DNA from: Bacteroidota bacterium
Lineage (GTDB): Bacteria > Bacteroidota > Ignavibacteria > SZUA-365
Length of the DNA stretch: 51,040 bases
Assembly (NCBI GenBank): GCA_029907355.1
Contig: JARYLZ010000013.1
Location: 1 to 51,040 of the forward strand
Reading direction: 5' to 3'
Position numbers and translations under genes: made by a program. This document shows, piece after piece, positions 1 through 9,268 of this stretch. The notes beneath the pieces were generated by a model. It was given only the letters and a program-made list of their open reading frames with translations, had not been told where the DNA came from and searched no databases. Positions within the stretch are counted from its first letter, which is position 1. Every line of letters starts with the position of its first letter.

Positions 1-1
1 C

Positions 2-619
2 CGATCGGTTGCGGATCTCTACCATCTCCACATGCACGAGCGTGAACTCATCGCGTTGGAACGCTTCGGGGAAAAAAGCGTTTCGAAACTCCTCCACGCC
101 ATCGAAGCCAGCAAATCGCGTCCCTTCGAACGCGTGCTGTTCGCACTCGGCATCCGCTTCGTCGGTGAAGGGGTTGCTCGCATTCTCGCACGTTCCTTTC
201 CTTCGTTCGCCATCCTTTCGACCGCGACATTCGATGCGTTGACGGTCGTTGACGGCATCGGTCCGCGCATCGCCGAGAGCGTCGTGCGTTTCTTTTCCGA
301 ACCGCATTCTTCGCTTCTCGTTCAAAGGCTCATCGACGCAGGGGTAACATCCTCCGCGGAACCCATCATCGAGCGTACCACCCACCCTTTTTTCTCCGGC
401 AAATCGTTCGTCTTGACCGGTACTCTCCATTCCTTCACGCGCTCAGAAGCCGCAGCACTCATCCAGCAGTATGGCGGCATCGTCCGAACAAGCGTCAGTT
501 CGCAAACGGATTACGTTATTGCGGGAACGGACGCGGGTTCGAAACTCGACAAAGCACGTCGTCTTGGAATTCCGGTCCTTTCCGAGGAAGATTTTCTCTC
601 CCACATCCCCTCACGTTGA
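2..619 (+). CDS. ligA: NAD-dependent DNA ligase, C-terminal part (5'-truncated by window edge)
   Basis: This is the C-terminal third of the bacterial DNA ligase that seals nicks using NAD+ during replication and repair. The reading frame is open from base 2. It starts in the conserved SVADLY segment that follows the zinc finger. Next come the helix-hairpin-helix repeats: FGEKS, then LFALGIRFVGE, then VDGIGPRIAESV. A BRCT domain follows from about 'SGKSFVLTGTL' to the stop and includes the G-G-x-V / S-Q-T-D-Y-V-I-A-G core. The adenylation and OB domains lie outside the window. The stop codon is immediately followed by the STAS gene, so the two are probably co-transcribed. Identification rests on motif order and is firm; only the N-terminal part is missing. 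Confidence 0.95.
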   Translation, partial: RSVADLYHLHMHERELIALERFGEKSVSKLLHAIEASKSRPFERVLFALGIRFVGEGVARILARSFPSFAILSTATFDALTVVDGIGPRIAESVVRFFSEPHSSLLVQRLIDAGVTSSAEPIIERTTHPFFSGKSFVLTGTLHSFTRSEAAALIQQYGGIVRTSVSSQTDYVIAGTDAGSKLDKARRLGIPVLSEEDFLSHIPSR

Positions 620-636
620 TTACCGCGGGGTCTCGC

Positions 637-981
637 ATGAATTTCTCCGTAACCAAAGAAAACGATCTCATCATATTCCGCCTCGCGGAACGGCACCTCG
701 ACGCCGCAAACACCCCGACGTTCAAGGCGGAGCTTCTCCTCCTCTCCCAGGAAGATGTCCACGTGCTCGTCGTCGACCTGCGCGGAGTCGAGTTCTGCGA
801 CAGTTGCGCCTTGAGCGCTCTCTTACTGGCAGAACGCCAAATGCGCGCGAAAGACGGCGGGGTTCTGGTCGTGGACGATCTCGGGAAAATCCGTAGTCTC
901 ATTTCCCTCGCAAAACTGGACGGCGTCATCCCCGTGTTCTCCACCCTCGAAGAAGCGCGCGCTGCACTCGAAGAAGATTAA
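637..981 (+). CDS. STAS-domain protein, anti-sigma factor antagonist-like
   Basis: A 114-residue single STAS domain of the SpoIIAA/RsbV type. These proteins bind, or are phosphorylated by, an anti-sigma kinase. The signature strand-turn VVDLRGVEFCDSCALSALL carries Asp55-Ser56, where SpoIIAA-type proteins are phosphorylated, so the switch residue is kept. ATG 637 is chosen because the typical STAS first strand starts right after it. A TTG at 616, overlapping the ligA stop, would add seven residues. No kinase or phosphatase partner gene is nearby, so the partner and pathway cannot be named. It could equally be a polarity or lipid-transport STAS protein. Confidence 0.85.
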   Translation: MNFSVTKENDLIIFRLAERHLDAANTPTFKAELLLLSQEDVHVLVVDLRGVEFCDSCALSALLLAERQMRAKDGGVLVVDDLGKIRSLISLAKLDGVIPVFSTLEEARAALEED

Positions 982-1054
982 GGGTCGAAGACACCTCTAT
1001 CTGCGCATCGATACGTCGAAGAAGATCCCCATTCACGCGGCCGCGCCGGCGCAG

Positions 1055-2572
1055 ATGCATCTCTCCCTTCTCGATTTCTTTATCATCGCAGCCTCGCTGG
1101 GAGCAATCGCGGTATTCGGGGTGCTGCGCAGCGGGAAGCAGAATTCCGTCCGCGATTATTTCCTCAGCGATTCCGCGATACCGTGGTGGTCGGTTTGTTT
1201 CGCAGTCGTCGCGACGGAAACGAGTGCCCTAACTTTCCTTTCCCTTCCCGGTGTCGCTTATACGACGGATATCACATTCCTCCAACTCGCCATCGGCTAC
1301 ATCATCGGGCGCATTCTCGTAGCGCGCTTTTTTCTCCCGCGATATTTCGAAGGAACACTCGAAACAGCTTACACGTACCTCGAGCGGAGATTCGGTTCCC
1401 ATATGCGCAGGACAGCCTCCATCGCTTTCCTCGGCACGCGGTTCTTCGCCGACGGCGTCCGATTATACGCCACGGCAATCCCCCTTGCCCTGTTCCTGCG
1501 CGGTGCGAACATCACAGCCGGGCTGGGATCGACCAACACCGCCTTGATCGCGATCGCCGTCGTCGCTCTCTTGACAACGGTGTACGTTTATCTTGGCGGT
1601 GTTCGCGCTGTGATCTGGACTGACGTCATCCAGTTTTTCGTGTATATCATCGGGGCAATCGCGGCTCTTACGCTCGTGACCTCATGGACAAGAGAATCAT
1701 GGAGCGCCATTCTTTCCACCGCTTCCTCTGCGGGAAAGTTCCGCGTCATCGCCTGGGGTTTCGATGGGGGGATCGGCGCATTCTTCACACGGCCTCATAC
1801 CGCCGTTGCAGGAATCATAGGCGGCATGTTCCTTTCCATGGCTTCTCACGGCACGGATCACCTCATCATCCAGAGGCTTCTCGCGACGAACCGACTCCCA
1901 AACGCCCAGCGAGCACTCGTAGGGAGCGGCATCGTCGTGTTCATCCAATTCGCCCTGTTTCTCATCCTCGGTGCGATGTTATGGATTTTCTATCAGGGTT
2001 CCCCCCAACCCTCCAACGAGGTGTTTTCCCGCTTCATCCTCGAGAACATCCCCAGCGGTTTGCGAGGATTCATCATCGCCGGAGTGCTCGCGGCCGCGAT
2101 GTCAACACTCTCCGGTTCCATCAGCGCACTGTCTTCCTCGACGATCCTGGACATCGTCGGGCCCCTCATGGCCAAGAAACGAAAGGACGGCACTTCGCTG
2201 AGACAATCGCGGGCGGTGTCCGTTCTCTGGAGTATCGTTCTCATCGCGTCGGCCGCTCTTTTCATCGGGACTCCTACTGCTGTTGTCGAACTCGCTCTCG
2301 GAATCGCTTCCTATACCTACGGTGCTCTCCTCGGAGTCTATCTTCTCGGCGTATTTTTCCGCGGAGCGCGTGAACGTTCGGCCATGATCGGGTTCGCCAC
2401 CAGTCTTCTCGGGACCGCCGTCATTATTCTCACCACTGATCTTGCATGGACTTGGTACATCCCCGTCGGAACAACTCTCTGCATCGCATCGGCAACCGTT
2501 GCGGAACACGGTTCACGCGAATCGACCGGCGTCCCGTCCATTCGGAAAGATGAAGTCCATGGCAACCATTGA
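1055..2572 (+). CDS. Sodium:solute symporter (SSS family)
   Basis: A 505-residue inner-membrane protein of the SSS (SLC5/PutP-like) family, which couples Na+ entry to uptake of an organic solute. Many hydrophobic segments are visible. The N-terminus has the typical RDYFLSDSAIPWW and ATETSALTFLSLPG signatures of TM1-2. The middle has the VRAVIWTDVIQ segment of TM5-6, and SHGTDHLIIQRLLA and AAMSTLSGSISALSS follow, the latter around the second Na+ site. The substrate cannot be read from the sequence; sugars, amino acids and nucleosides are all known in the family. The next gene, another SSS transporter, starts before this one ends, which implies translational coupling. Confidence 0.9.
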   Translation: MHLSLLDFFIIAASLGAIAVFGVLRSGKQNSVRDYFLSDSAIPWWSVCFAVVATETSALTFLSLPGVAYTTDITFLQLAIGYIIGRILVARFFLPRYFEGTLETAYTYLERRFGSHMRRTASIAFLGTRFFADGVRLYATAIPLALFLRGANITAGLGSTNTALIAIAVVALLTTVYVYLGGVRAVIWTDVIQFFVYIIGAIAALTLVTSWTRESWSAILSTASSAGKFRVIAWGFDGGIGAFFTRPHTAVAGIIGGMFLSMASHGTDHLIIQRLLATNRLPNAQRALVGSGIVVFIQFALFLILGAMLWIFYQGSPQPSNEVFSRFILENIPSGLRGFIIAGVLAAAMSTLSGSISALSSSTILDIVGPLMAKKRKDGTSLRQSRAVSVLWSIVLIASAALFIGTPTAVVELALGIASYTYGALLGVYLLGVFFRGARERSAMIGFATSLLGTAVIILTTDLAWTWYIPVGTTLCIASATVAEHGSRESTGVPSIRKDEVHGNH

Positions 2573-4331
2573 TTGGGTGGTTCTCGCGTGTTACTTCGTT
2601 CTCACGGCTTTCGTGGGGGTATTTTTTTCCAGGCGTGCGGGCCGAAACACGGGCGAGTTCTTCGTCGGTGGGAGAAAGCTCGCCTGGTGGATTGCGGGGC
2701 TTTCGATGGTCGCCACGACATTCGCAGCCGACACACCGCTTGCCGTGACGGAACTCGTCGCGACGCGAGGCGTTGCCGGCAACTGGCTGTGGTGGAACAT
2801 GGTGATCGGCGGGATGATGACAGTCTTTTTCTTCGCGCGCCTTTGGAGACGTTCCGAAGCTTTGACGGACCTCGAGTTCATCGAGATGCGATATTCGGGG
2901 AGACCCGCCGCGTTTCTGCGGGGATTCCGCGCCGTTTACCTTGGACTGTTCCTGAACGCCATCATCATGGGATGGGTCAACCTGGCGATGGCTTCTCTTC
3001 TCGAAGGGTTTTTCGGGATTCCGCACGAAGAGGTGTTCTGGTACCTCACGGCAGCATTGGCTTTGACAGCGGCTTACTCTTCGCTCTCCGGTCTTTGGGG
3101 GGTCGCTGCGACGGACGCCGTCCAATTCGTTATCGCCATGACCGGCTGTATCGTCCTTGCATGTATCGTCATTCAAAGCCCCCCCGTGGGAGGTATTGAC
3201 GGCCTCCATCACAAACTTCCCGCTACGGCATTCCATCTCTTCCCAAGACTGGGCGGAACGGCGGAACAAGCAGCGGGCATGTTCTCCCTTTCAGCAGGCG
3301 CTTTCTTCGCGTACGTCGGTGTCCAGTGGTGGGCGTCCTGGTACCCGGGATCCGAACCGGGCGGCGGAGGGTACGTCGCCCAGCGCATGCTTGCAACGAA
3401 AAACGAGCGTGAGTCGGTGTTCTCGGTGCTCCTTTTTCAAATCGCACATTACTGCCTCAGACCGTGGCCGTGGATACTGGTCGGCTTGGCGAGTCTCGTC
3501 CTCTACCCCTCCCTTCCGGCAGCGGAGAAAAAACTCGGATTCGTCTTCGCCATGCGCGACTACCTACCCGCGGGCGTCCGCGGGCTTCTCATCGCCGCGT
3601 TTTTCGCCGCGTATATGTCGACCATCGCAACGCACCTCAACTGGGGAACGTCATACCTCGTCCATGACCTTTGGCGACGCTTCATCCGTCCCGGCTTACC
3701 CGAATCGTCGTACATCCGCATTTCGCGCGTTGTGACCCTGCTCCTAATGCTTGCTTCCATCGTGGCGATGTCGCTGATGACATCAATCTCCGGTGCATGG
3801 GTTTTCCTCATCGAGTGCGGGGCCGGTCTCGGTCTCGTACTCATTGTCCGCTGGTATTGGTGGCGGATCAATGCATGGAGCGAGATCGCGGCTACGGCAG
3901 CGCCGATTCTCGCGGTTGCGGCCATCACCCTTTACAACGGTGTCGCCGGGCCTCAGGGGAGCATTCTCTTTCCATACAGTCTTTTCATCACCGTCGGCTG
4001 GACAACTCTCACATGGCTGGTGGTCACATTTCTCACCCCTCCCGTTGATCGCACCACCCTCGAACGATTCTTCGACAAAATCAGGCCGGGTGGGCCGTTT
4101 TGGAAACCCATCTCCATGCGTTTCGGTAGAGCGGCGACAGAACCAATCGGTCACCTCTTCGTCGCATGGATTTTCGGTGTTGTCTTCGTTTACTCCCTCC
4201 TCTTCGGCAGCGGGGCCCTCATCTTCGGGCATACCGAAGAAATCTTCTTGTGGGCAGGGGTTTCCCTCGCTTCGGGAATCATCGTATTTTTCTCATCGCA
4301 TGCACGTTCCGGAGACCGTATAAGCTCTTAA
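2559..4331 (+). CDS. Sodium:solute symporter (SSS family), long form
   Basis: A 590-residue Na+-coupled transporter of the long SSS subgroup common in Bacteroidota-like genomes. Marks are GEFFVGGRKLAWWIAGLSM with FAADTPL at the N-terminus, LSGLWGVAATDAVQF, the motif WWASWYPGSEPGGGGY, and AAFFAAYMSTIATHLNWG. ATG 2559 lies 9 bases after a GGAAAG ribosome site. ATG 2550 is an alternative, but the same site abuts it directly. The gene overlaps the previous symporter by 14 bases. A 40-odd base gap leads to a HAD phosphatase. Substrate is unknown. Two adjacent, divergent members of one family suggest related substrates or a division of labour rather than recent duplication. Confidence 0.9.
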   Translation: MATIDWVVLACYFVLTAFVGVFFSRRAGRNTGEFFVGGRKLAWWIAGLSMVATTFAADTPLAVTELVATRGVAGNWLWWNMVIGGMMTVFFFARLWRRSEALTDLEFIEMRYSGRPAAFLRGFRAVYLGLFLNAIIMGWVNLAMASLLEGFFGIPHEEVFWYLTAALALTAAYSSLSGLWGVAATDAVQFVIAMTGCIVLACIVIQSPPVGGIDGLHHKLPATAFHLFPRLGGTAEQAAGMFSLSAGAFFAYVGVQWWASWYPGSEPGGGGYVAQRMLATKNERESVFSVLLFQIAHYCLRPWPWILVGLASLVLYPSLPAAEKKLGFVFAMRDYLPAGVRGLLIAAFFAAYMSTIATHLNWGTSYLVHDLWRRFIRPGLPESSYIRISRVVTLLLMLASIVAMSLMTSISGAWVFLIECGAGLGLVLIVRWYWWRINAWSEIAATAAPILAVAAITLYNGVAGPQGSILFPYSLFITVGWTTLTWLVVTFLTPPVDRTTLERFFDKIRPGGPFWKPISMRFGRAATEPIGHLFVAWIFGVVFVYSLLFGSGALIFGHTEEIFLWAGVSLASGIIVFFSSHARSGDRISS

Positions 4332-4376
4332 CCCGTACGGGGGTGGGGACAGGCGGGCGAAAAGGATATGCACGGT

Positions 4377-5303
4377 ATGCATTGCGGGCGATCCGGGGCG
4401 ATGAATCACAGGATCGAGGTTCCCCTGTTTTCCTCTTTCAACCCGACTCAAAGACTTCGAAGGCGCTGTGCCCGCGTCAGACTCGTGGCGTGTGATCTCG
4501 ACGGGACTCTTCTGAATGAAAACAACACGATCGGAGAGAGGACACGTGAAGCAATCCGTGCCCTACAGGAAGTCGGGACGGAAATCCTGCTCGCATCCGG
4601 TCGCTCTGCAGGCTTTGTCGGTCATTTCGCCCGTCTCGTCGGGTCGCCGTACGCCGTCATTTCATTGAACGGCGCCCTGACAAGTGACGGGAAAGGGACT
4701 TTGCTCGAGATCGTCCCGGTGAAGGCGGAAACGGGCATGCTTATTCTTGGTCTTGCGGAACGCTATGCGAATGTCTCTGTCTCCCTATTCACGGCGGAAG
4801 GGATCCTGACGCACACCCCTCCGCACCGACTCCCGCGATACCTCGGCGCATATCCTGCCGAACAAGTCGTCATTTCGGATCCCCTGCCGTACATCGAACG
4901 AACGGCGATGTACGTGCTATGTGGGCCGTACAGCGCACTGCAGGAAATCTCCGTTCGCATCGCACGAGAAACGAAAGGACGTATCGACCGGATTTTCTAT
5001 CAGAGCAAGTCCAGCACCGACCACTATTACCTCGAGGTGAAGTCCTGGGGCGTCAATAAAGGAGGTGCCGTGCGGTCCCTCGCCCGGGCGTTGGGATTGA
5101 AACGTTCCGAGATCGCTGCGATCGGAGATTACGCGAACGATCTGGAAATGTGCCGCTATGCCGGCATATCTATCGCCATGCGAAACGCCATCGATGAGCT
5201 CAAACGAAAGGCGGACTTCGTCACACGAGGGACATACCGGGAGGAAGGTGCGGCGGAATTCCTCGAATTCCTCGTCAAGGCACGCCGCGGTGTCAAAGGA
5301 TGA
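4377..5303 (+). CDS. HAD-superfamily hydrolase, Cof/YbiV type
   Basis: A 308-residue HAD phosphatase of the Cof (IIB cap) subfamily, which typically removes phosphate from sugar phosphates or small metabolites. Motif I is ACDLDGTLL (nucleophile Asp about residue 40). Motif II lies in LLASGRS. Motif III Lys is in SWGVNKGGAV, and motif IV is GDYANDLEM. The cap domain lies between motifs II and III. About 35 residues precede the fold and look non-conserved. The start is therefore uncertain: ATG 4377 has an AAAGGA site 10 bases upstream, and 4368 and 4401 are alternatives. It sits between the symporters and pgpH, all on the same strand. A role on the transported solute is possible but only inferred. 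Confidence 0.87.
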   Translation: MHCGRSGAMNHRIEVPLFSSFNPTQRLRRRCARVRLVACDLDGTLLNENNTIGERTREAIRALQEVGTEILLASGRSAGFVGHFARLVGSPYAVISLNGALTSDGKGTLLEIVPVKAETGMLILGLAERYANVSVSLFTAEGILTHTPPHRLPRYLGAYPAEQVVISDPLPYIERTAMYVLCGPYSALQEISVRIARETKGRIDRIFYQSKSSTDHYYLEVKSWGVNKGGAVRSLARALGLKRSEIAAIGDYANDLEMCRYAGISIAMRNAIDELKRKADFVTRGTYREEGAAEFLEFLVKARRGVKG

Positions 5304-5316
5304 ACAGCGGAGACCC

Positions 5317-7662
5317 ATGAGATTCCAGTCCTTCGAGAATATCGCTCGAACGTTCGATACGAGTCGGGTCGTCCGTATCCTCATCGCACTCGGGTTGACC
5401 GTCATCATCGCCTTGCTTTACCCACGCGGTCTGCACAAGAATTTCGAGTACCCGGAAGGTTCCGTCTGGAACGAGGCGGATCTCATTGCCCCTTTCCCGT
5501 TCCCGATCTACCGGGACCCGACCGTCGTTGAGCGCGAACAACGCGAAGCCGCGCGCACGACCGCATGGAGTTTCGACCGCATCGACACATGCGCACGGGC
5601 TGCTCGAAACGGTATCCATCGCCTTCTCACGCGTCTTGCTTCCGCGATCGACAGCGCCGCACCCGAGATCGCACGAACAAGAGCGGAAAACCGCGCGCCG
5701 TTCATCGAAAAGAATATCCGCAGTCTCGGCCATCCCTTCGACACATTCACCACAGGGGAAATCGTCGCTCTCTCCAACGAACGTCTCCGCGAACTCCACG
5801 GTGGAAATCTGCATCAACCGTTCGCCATTTTCGAAAAAGAACTTTTCCTCATTATCGATGCCGTTTACCAGCGGGGCTACATCGACAGGGAAAAATCCAC
5901 TTTCGAATACCCGTTCATCGCTGTCGGCACGTCGCAATCGGAAGAAATCCGGCCCCTCGGCGATTTCCTCGATGCATCCGAACTCGCATCGTTCATTTCT
6001 GCACGCATGCAGCAGGCTTCTGCCGCCGATGGGAACCGTATCCGAACCGCGACCCTCCTCCTCCGAACCGTTCTCAAGCCGGATATCGTTTTCAACGAGG
6101 AGAGGACAAGGATCGCCGTACAGGCCGCTGTCGAGTCCGTGCCCCGCACGCAGGGTATCGTCAAAATGAACGAGCGCATCGTCAGCAGGCACGAGCGTAT
6201 CACGCCCGCCATCAAAGCGAAACTCGACAGTTACCAGCGCACGCGGAATGAGCGGGCAGGGAATATCGATTCGATCCCCCAATTCCTCGGACGGATCGGG
6301 CATACCGCTGCGATCCTGATGTTCCTCGGGATTTACCTCGCCTTATTCCGGAAACGGATTTTCCGTTCCAACAAATTCCTCCTGTTGATTGCCATCGTCA
6401 TTTTGATGGAGACACTTCTCACCGCCTTATCCTTTTCCATCCCCGTCTCCGGGCCGGTTCAATACCTCATTCTCGTCCCGACCGGCGCCATGCTGATCGC
6501 CATCCTTTTCGACTCGCGCATCGCCTTCTACGCGACGGTGACCATCGCATTCTTGGTGGGGGCACTACGGGGAAATGACTACTCCATCATTCTCGCTTCG
6601 ACATTAGCAGGATCTCTCGCCCTATACACCGTTCGTGATATCAAGCACAGAACGCAGATTTTCCGCTCTCTTGCATTCATTTTCCTCGGCTACTCCGTCT
6701 CCATCGTGTTCGACGGGCTCCAACGGTCCGTTCCCGTTTCGGAAATGGGGACCGCCCTATTCTATGCGTTGGCGAATGCCATCCTCTCGCCAGTTCTCAC
6801 TTTTGGACTTCTCATTTTCTTCGAACGGTTGTTCGGCATCGACACCGACCTCACCCTCCTTGAGCTCTCGGATCTGAATCAACCGCTCCTGCGTGAATTA
6901 TCGAACACATCGCCCGGGACGTTTCACCACAGTATCACGATGGGCACACTCGCCGAGTCCGCGGCTGCGGCCATCGGGGCAAACCCCATTCTTGCACGGG
7001 TCGGCGCATATTACCACGATATCGGGAAAATCCGCCAACCGGAGTTTTTCGTTGAAAACCAGAAAGGGGCGGAAAACATTCACCAAACGCTGGCGCCAAT
7101 CGAGAGTGCGCACAGAATCATCGCCCATGTCGGCGACGGCATCGAACTCGCCATGAAAGCCGGTCTCCCCCGGCGCGTCATCGATTTCATTCCCGAGCAC
7201 CACGGGACAACCAGTGTCGTCTATTTCCTCGAGAAGGAACAGCGGGAGCACCCGGCCAACGTCGACGAGAATTCGTTCCGTTATGCTGGACCGCGGCCGC
7301 GGACGAAAGAGACAGCGATCGTCATGCTCGCGGACACGATCGAAGCCAGTGCGCGCACCCTCGAAGAGCCCACTCCGGAAACGCTGGCGAAGCTGATCGA
7401 CGACACGGTCGCAGCCCGTCTCGCCGAAGGTCAGCTCGAGGAATGCGATTTGACTTTCCGCGAACTGCGCGTGATCAAAGACACGTTCCTGAACGTCTTG
7501 ATCGGAATCCATCACAATCGGATAAAGTATCCATCAGATGAAGCGAAAGAGGCCGCACGCAAACAAGCGGAACGAACCGCCAAACTGCTGAAGCTCCCCC
7601 CGACGACGGAAGCCATTGTCCGCCGATTGAAACAGATCGAAGACTCGGAAACAGTCCCGTGA
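5317..7662 (+). CDS. pgpH: Membrane HD-domain phosphohydrolase, c-di-AMP phosphodiesterase PgpH type
   Basis: A 781-residue protein of the 7TM-HD family (YqfF/PgpH), which hydrolyses the second messenger cyclic di-AMP at the inner membrane. Order: one N-terminal membrane segment (VVRILIALGLTVIIALLYP), a large extracytoplasmic 7TMR-HDED domain of about 270 residues, a bundle of membrane helices from about residue 330 to 520, then a cytosolic HD domain. The HD residues are visible as FHHSITMGTL, YYHDIGKIRQ, and EHHGTT. ATG 5317 follows a GCGGAG site; an upstream in-frame ATG at 5158 lies inside the HAD gene and is rejected. The stop overlaps the GTG start of the Xer gene (GTGA), so translation is coupled. 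The cognate diadenylate cyclase is not in the window. Confidence 0.93.
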   Translation: MRFQSFENIARTFDTSRVVRILIALGLTVIIALLYPRGLHKNFEYPEGSVWNEADLIAPFPFPIYRDPTVVEREQREAARTTAWSFDRIDTCARAARNGIHRLLTRLASAIDSAAPEIARTRAENRAPFIEKNIRSLGHPFDTFTTGEIVALSNERLRELHGGNLHQPFAIFEKELFLIIDAVYQRGYIDREKSTFEYPFIAVGTSQSEEIRPLGDFLDASELASFISARMQQASAADGNRIRTATLLLRTVLKPDIVFNEERTRIAVQAAVESVPRTQGIVKMNERIVSRHERITPAIKAKLDSYQRTRNERAGNIDSIPQFLGRIGHTAAILMFLGIYLALFRKRIFRSNKFLLLIAIVILMETLLTALSFSIPVSGPVQYLILVPTGAMLIAILFDSRIAFYATVTIAFLVGALRGNDYSIILASTLAGSLALYTVRDIKHRTQIFRSLAFIFLGYSVSIVFDGLQRSVPVSEMGTALFYALANAILSPVLTFGLLIFFERLFGIDTDLTLLELSDLNQPLLRELSNTSPGTFHHSITMGTLAESAAAAIGANPILARVGAYYHDIGKIRQPEFFVENQKGAENIHQTLAPIESAHRIIAHVGDGIELAMKAGLPRRVIDFIPEHHGTTSVVYFLEKEQREHPANVDENSFRYAGPRPRTKETAIVMLADTIEASARTLEEPTPETLAKLIDDTVAARLAEGQLEECDLTFRELRVIKDTFLNVLIGIHHNRIKYPSDEAKEAARKQAERTAKLLKLPPTTEAIVRRLKQIEDSETVP

Positions 7663-8558
7663 CACTCGACGACGCACGTCAACGGTTCTGCCGATATCTC
7701 CACGTGGAGCGGGGGCTGTCTGCACACTCGACATCCGCGTACGACAGCGATCTTCGGAAATACTCCGCATACCTCGTGGAGCACCAGGGTGTGACAGATC
7801 CTACGATGGTTGTCTTTGAACACATCACAGCTTTCGCCGGAGCCCTCCGAACATCAGGACTCGCCCCGGCGAGCATCGCACGCGCTATCTCCGCTATACG
7901 GCAATTCCATCGTTTCCTTGCGGCCGAGTCCATTACTTCCCATGATCCCACAACACTTCTCGAAGCGCCCTTCCGCGGCAAACGTCTTCCGATGGTCCTC
8001 ACCCAAGAGGAAATCGTGCGGATTCTCGAACAGCCTGACACGCAAACGGTACGCGGGTTGAGGGACCGTTCCATCCTCGAAACCTTGTACGCTTCCGGGA
8101 TGCGCGTCTCAGAGCTGATCTCGCTTCGCCTCGATCAACTTCTCCTCGCCGAGGGTATGCTCAGAATATTCGGGAAAGGGTCGAAGGAAAGACTCGTACC
8201 GATCGGCAAGGCGGCACGTGAATGGCTCGAGATATATCTCCGGGATGCACGCCCCCGTTTGGTACGACCCACGAGACGGGAGGGATCCGTCTACGTGAAC
8301 CATCGCGGGGGCCCGCTTTCGCGCATGGGCGTTCTGACCATCGTCAAAACATATGCACGAAGAGCGGGAATCGATGCCGATGTCCATCCCCACACTTTCC
8401 GACACTCCTTCGCGACGCATCTCCTGGAAGGCGGTGCCGATCTTCGCGCCGTTCAGGAAATGTTGGGACACGCGGACATCAGCACGACGCAGATTTACAC
8501 GCACCTCGACCGCGATTACCTGCGGGAAGTCCATTCGACGTTCCACCCCAGAGGGTAA
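7659..8558 (+). CDS. xerD: Site-specific tyrosine recombinase XerD/XerC type
   Basis: A 299-residue Xer recombinase that resolves chromosome dimers at dif. It has an N-terminal SAM-like core-binding domain (residues 1-90) and a C-terminal catalytic domain. All catalytic residues are present: Arg149 (GMRVSEL), Lys173 (FGKGSKER), His245 and Arg248 (HPHTFRHSFATHLL), His271 (LGHADISTTQ) and nucleophile Tyr280. Length is the family norm. It starts at GTG 7659, overlapping the pgpH stop as GTGA. XerC and XerD cannot be separated by eye, although HTFRHSFATHLLEGGADLR is more XerD-like. There are no integrase features, such as an attachment site or neighbouring phage genes, so this is the housekeeping enzyme. 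Confidence 0.93.
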   Translation: MTLDDARQRFCRYLHVERGLSAHSTSAYDSDLRKYSAYLVEHQGVTDPTMVVFEHITAFAGALRTSGLAPASIARAISAIRQFHRFLAAESITSHDPTTLLEAPFRGKRLPMVLTQEEIVRILEQPDTQTVRGLRDRSILETLYASGMRVSELISLRLDQLLLAEGMLRIFGKGSKERLVPIGKAAREWLEIYLRDARPRLVRPTRREGSVYVNHRGGPLSRMGVLTIVKTYARRAGIDADVHPHTFRHSFATHLLEGGADLRAVQEMLGHADISTTQIYTHLDRDYLREVHSTFHPRG

Positions 8559-8615
8559 CAAACGATCGGACCTCACCGACTTCCTCGACGGCTTCCCTTC
8601 CGAAACGATGCTCCC

Positions 8616-9248
8616 ATGACTCAGCCAAACGCCCTGTTCCTCTCGTTCGAAGGAATCGATTTCTCGGGAAAGTCGACACAGGCTCGGCTCGTCTACGAGT
8701 GGTTCCGCCAGCGGGATATCCCTGCCATGTTCGTTCGCGAACCAGGAGGCACTGCGTTATCCGAAGAAATCCGGCGGATCCTTCTCGATAGAACCTACGG
8801 GACGATGTGTGCAGAAGCGGAGCTCTTCCTTTTCTCGGCGGCCCGTGCCCAGCTCGTCCGCGAGACGATTCTCCCTGCCCTTTCTTCGGGCATCCATGTC
8901 ATTGCGGATCGGTTCCACGATTCGACAACGGCATACCAGGGATATGGGCGCGGTATCGACCTCGACGCCGTCCGTGCTATCCACCGTCTCGCCCTGAACG
9001 GCGTTTACCCCCATATCACGTTTTTCTTCGATATCCCGTATGAAGAAAGCAGAAGAAGGCGTGCGTTGCTCAATAGGCCCGACGACAGGATGGAAGCTCA
9101 GGACGAAACGTTCTACCTCCGCGTGCGCTCCGGTTACGCAGCCCTCGCAAAACATGAACCGGACCGCTTCATCGTGCTCGACGGATGTCGCCCCGTCGAA
9201 GAGATCACGAGAACAATTCTGCAGAGCATCCAAGAAAGACTCACCTGA
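8616..9248 (+). CDS. tmk: Thymidylate kinase (dTMP kinase)
   Basis: A 210-residue P-loop kinase converting dTMP to dTDP for DNA synthesis. The Walker A loop is EGIDFSGKST (residues 12-21), where many homologues have EGIDGSGKST. The dTMP-binding REPGGT, the DRF motif in VIADRFHDSTTAYQG and a lid segment (SRRRRALLNRPDDRME) are present. Length is typical. It starts with ATG 57 bases after xerD, on the same strand as the S41 protease that follows. Identification is firm. Confidence 0.95.
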   Translation: MTQPNALFLSFEGIDFSGKSTQARLVYEWFRQRDIPAMFVREPGGTALSEEIRRILLDRTYGTMCAEAELFLFSAARAQLVRETILPALSSGIHVIADRFHDSTTAYQGYGRGIDLDAVRAIHRLALNGVYPHITFFFDIPYEESRRRRALLNRPDDRMEAQDETFYLRVRSGYAALAKHEPDRFIVLDGCRPVEEITRTILQSIQERLT

Positions 9249-9268
9249 TAGGAAAGCCTCGAGATATC

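Noticed and set aside
7659-8558. Xer recombinase as sign of an integrated element
   Set aside because: It sits between pgpH and tmk in a housekeeping operon with no attachment site, phage or transposase genes.
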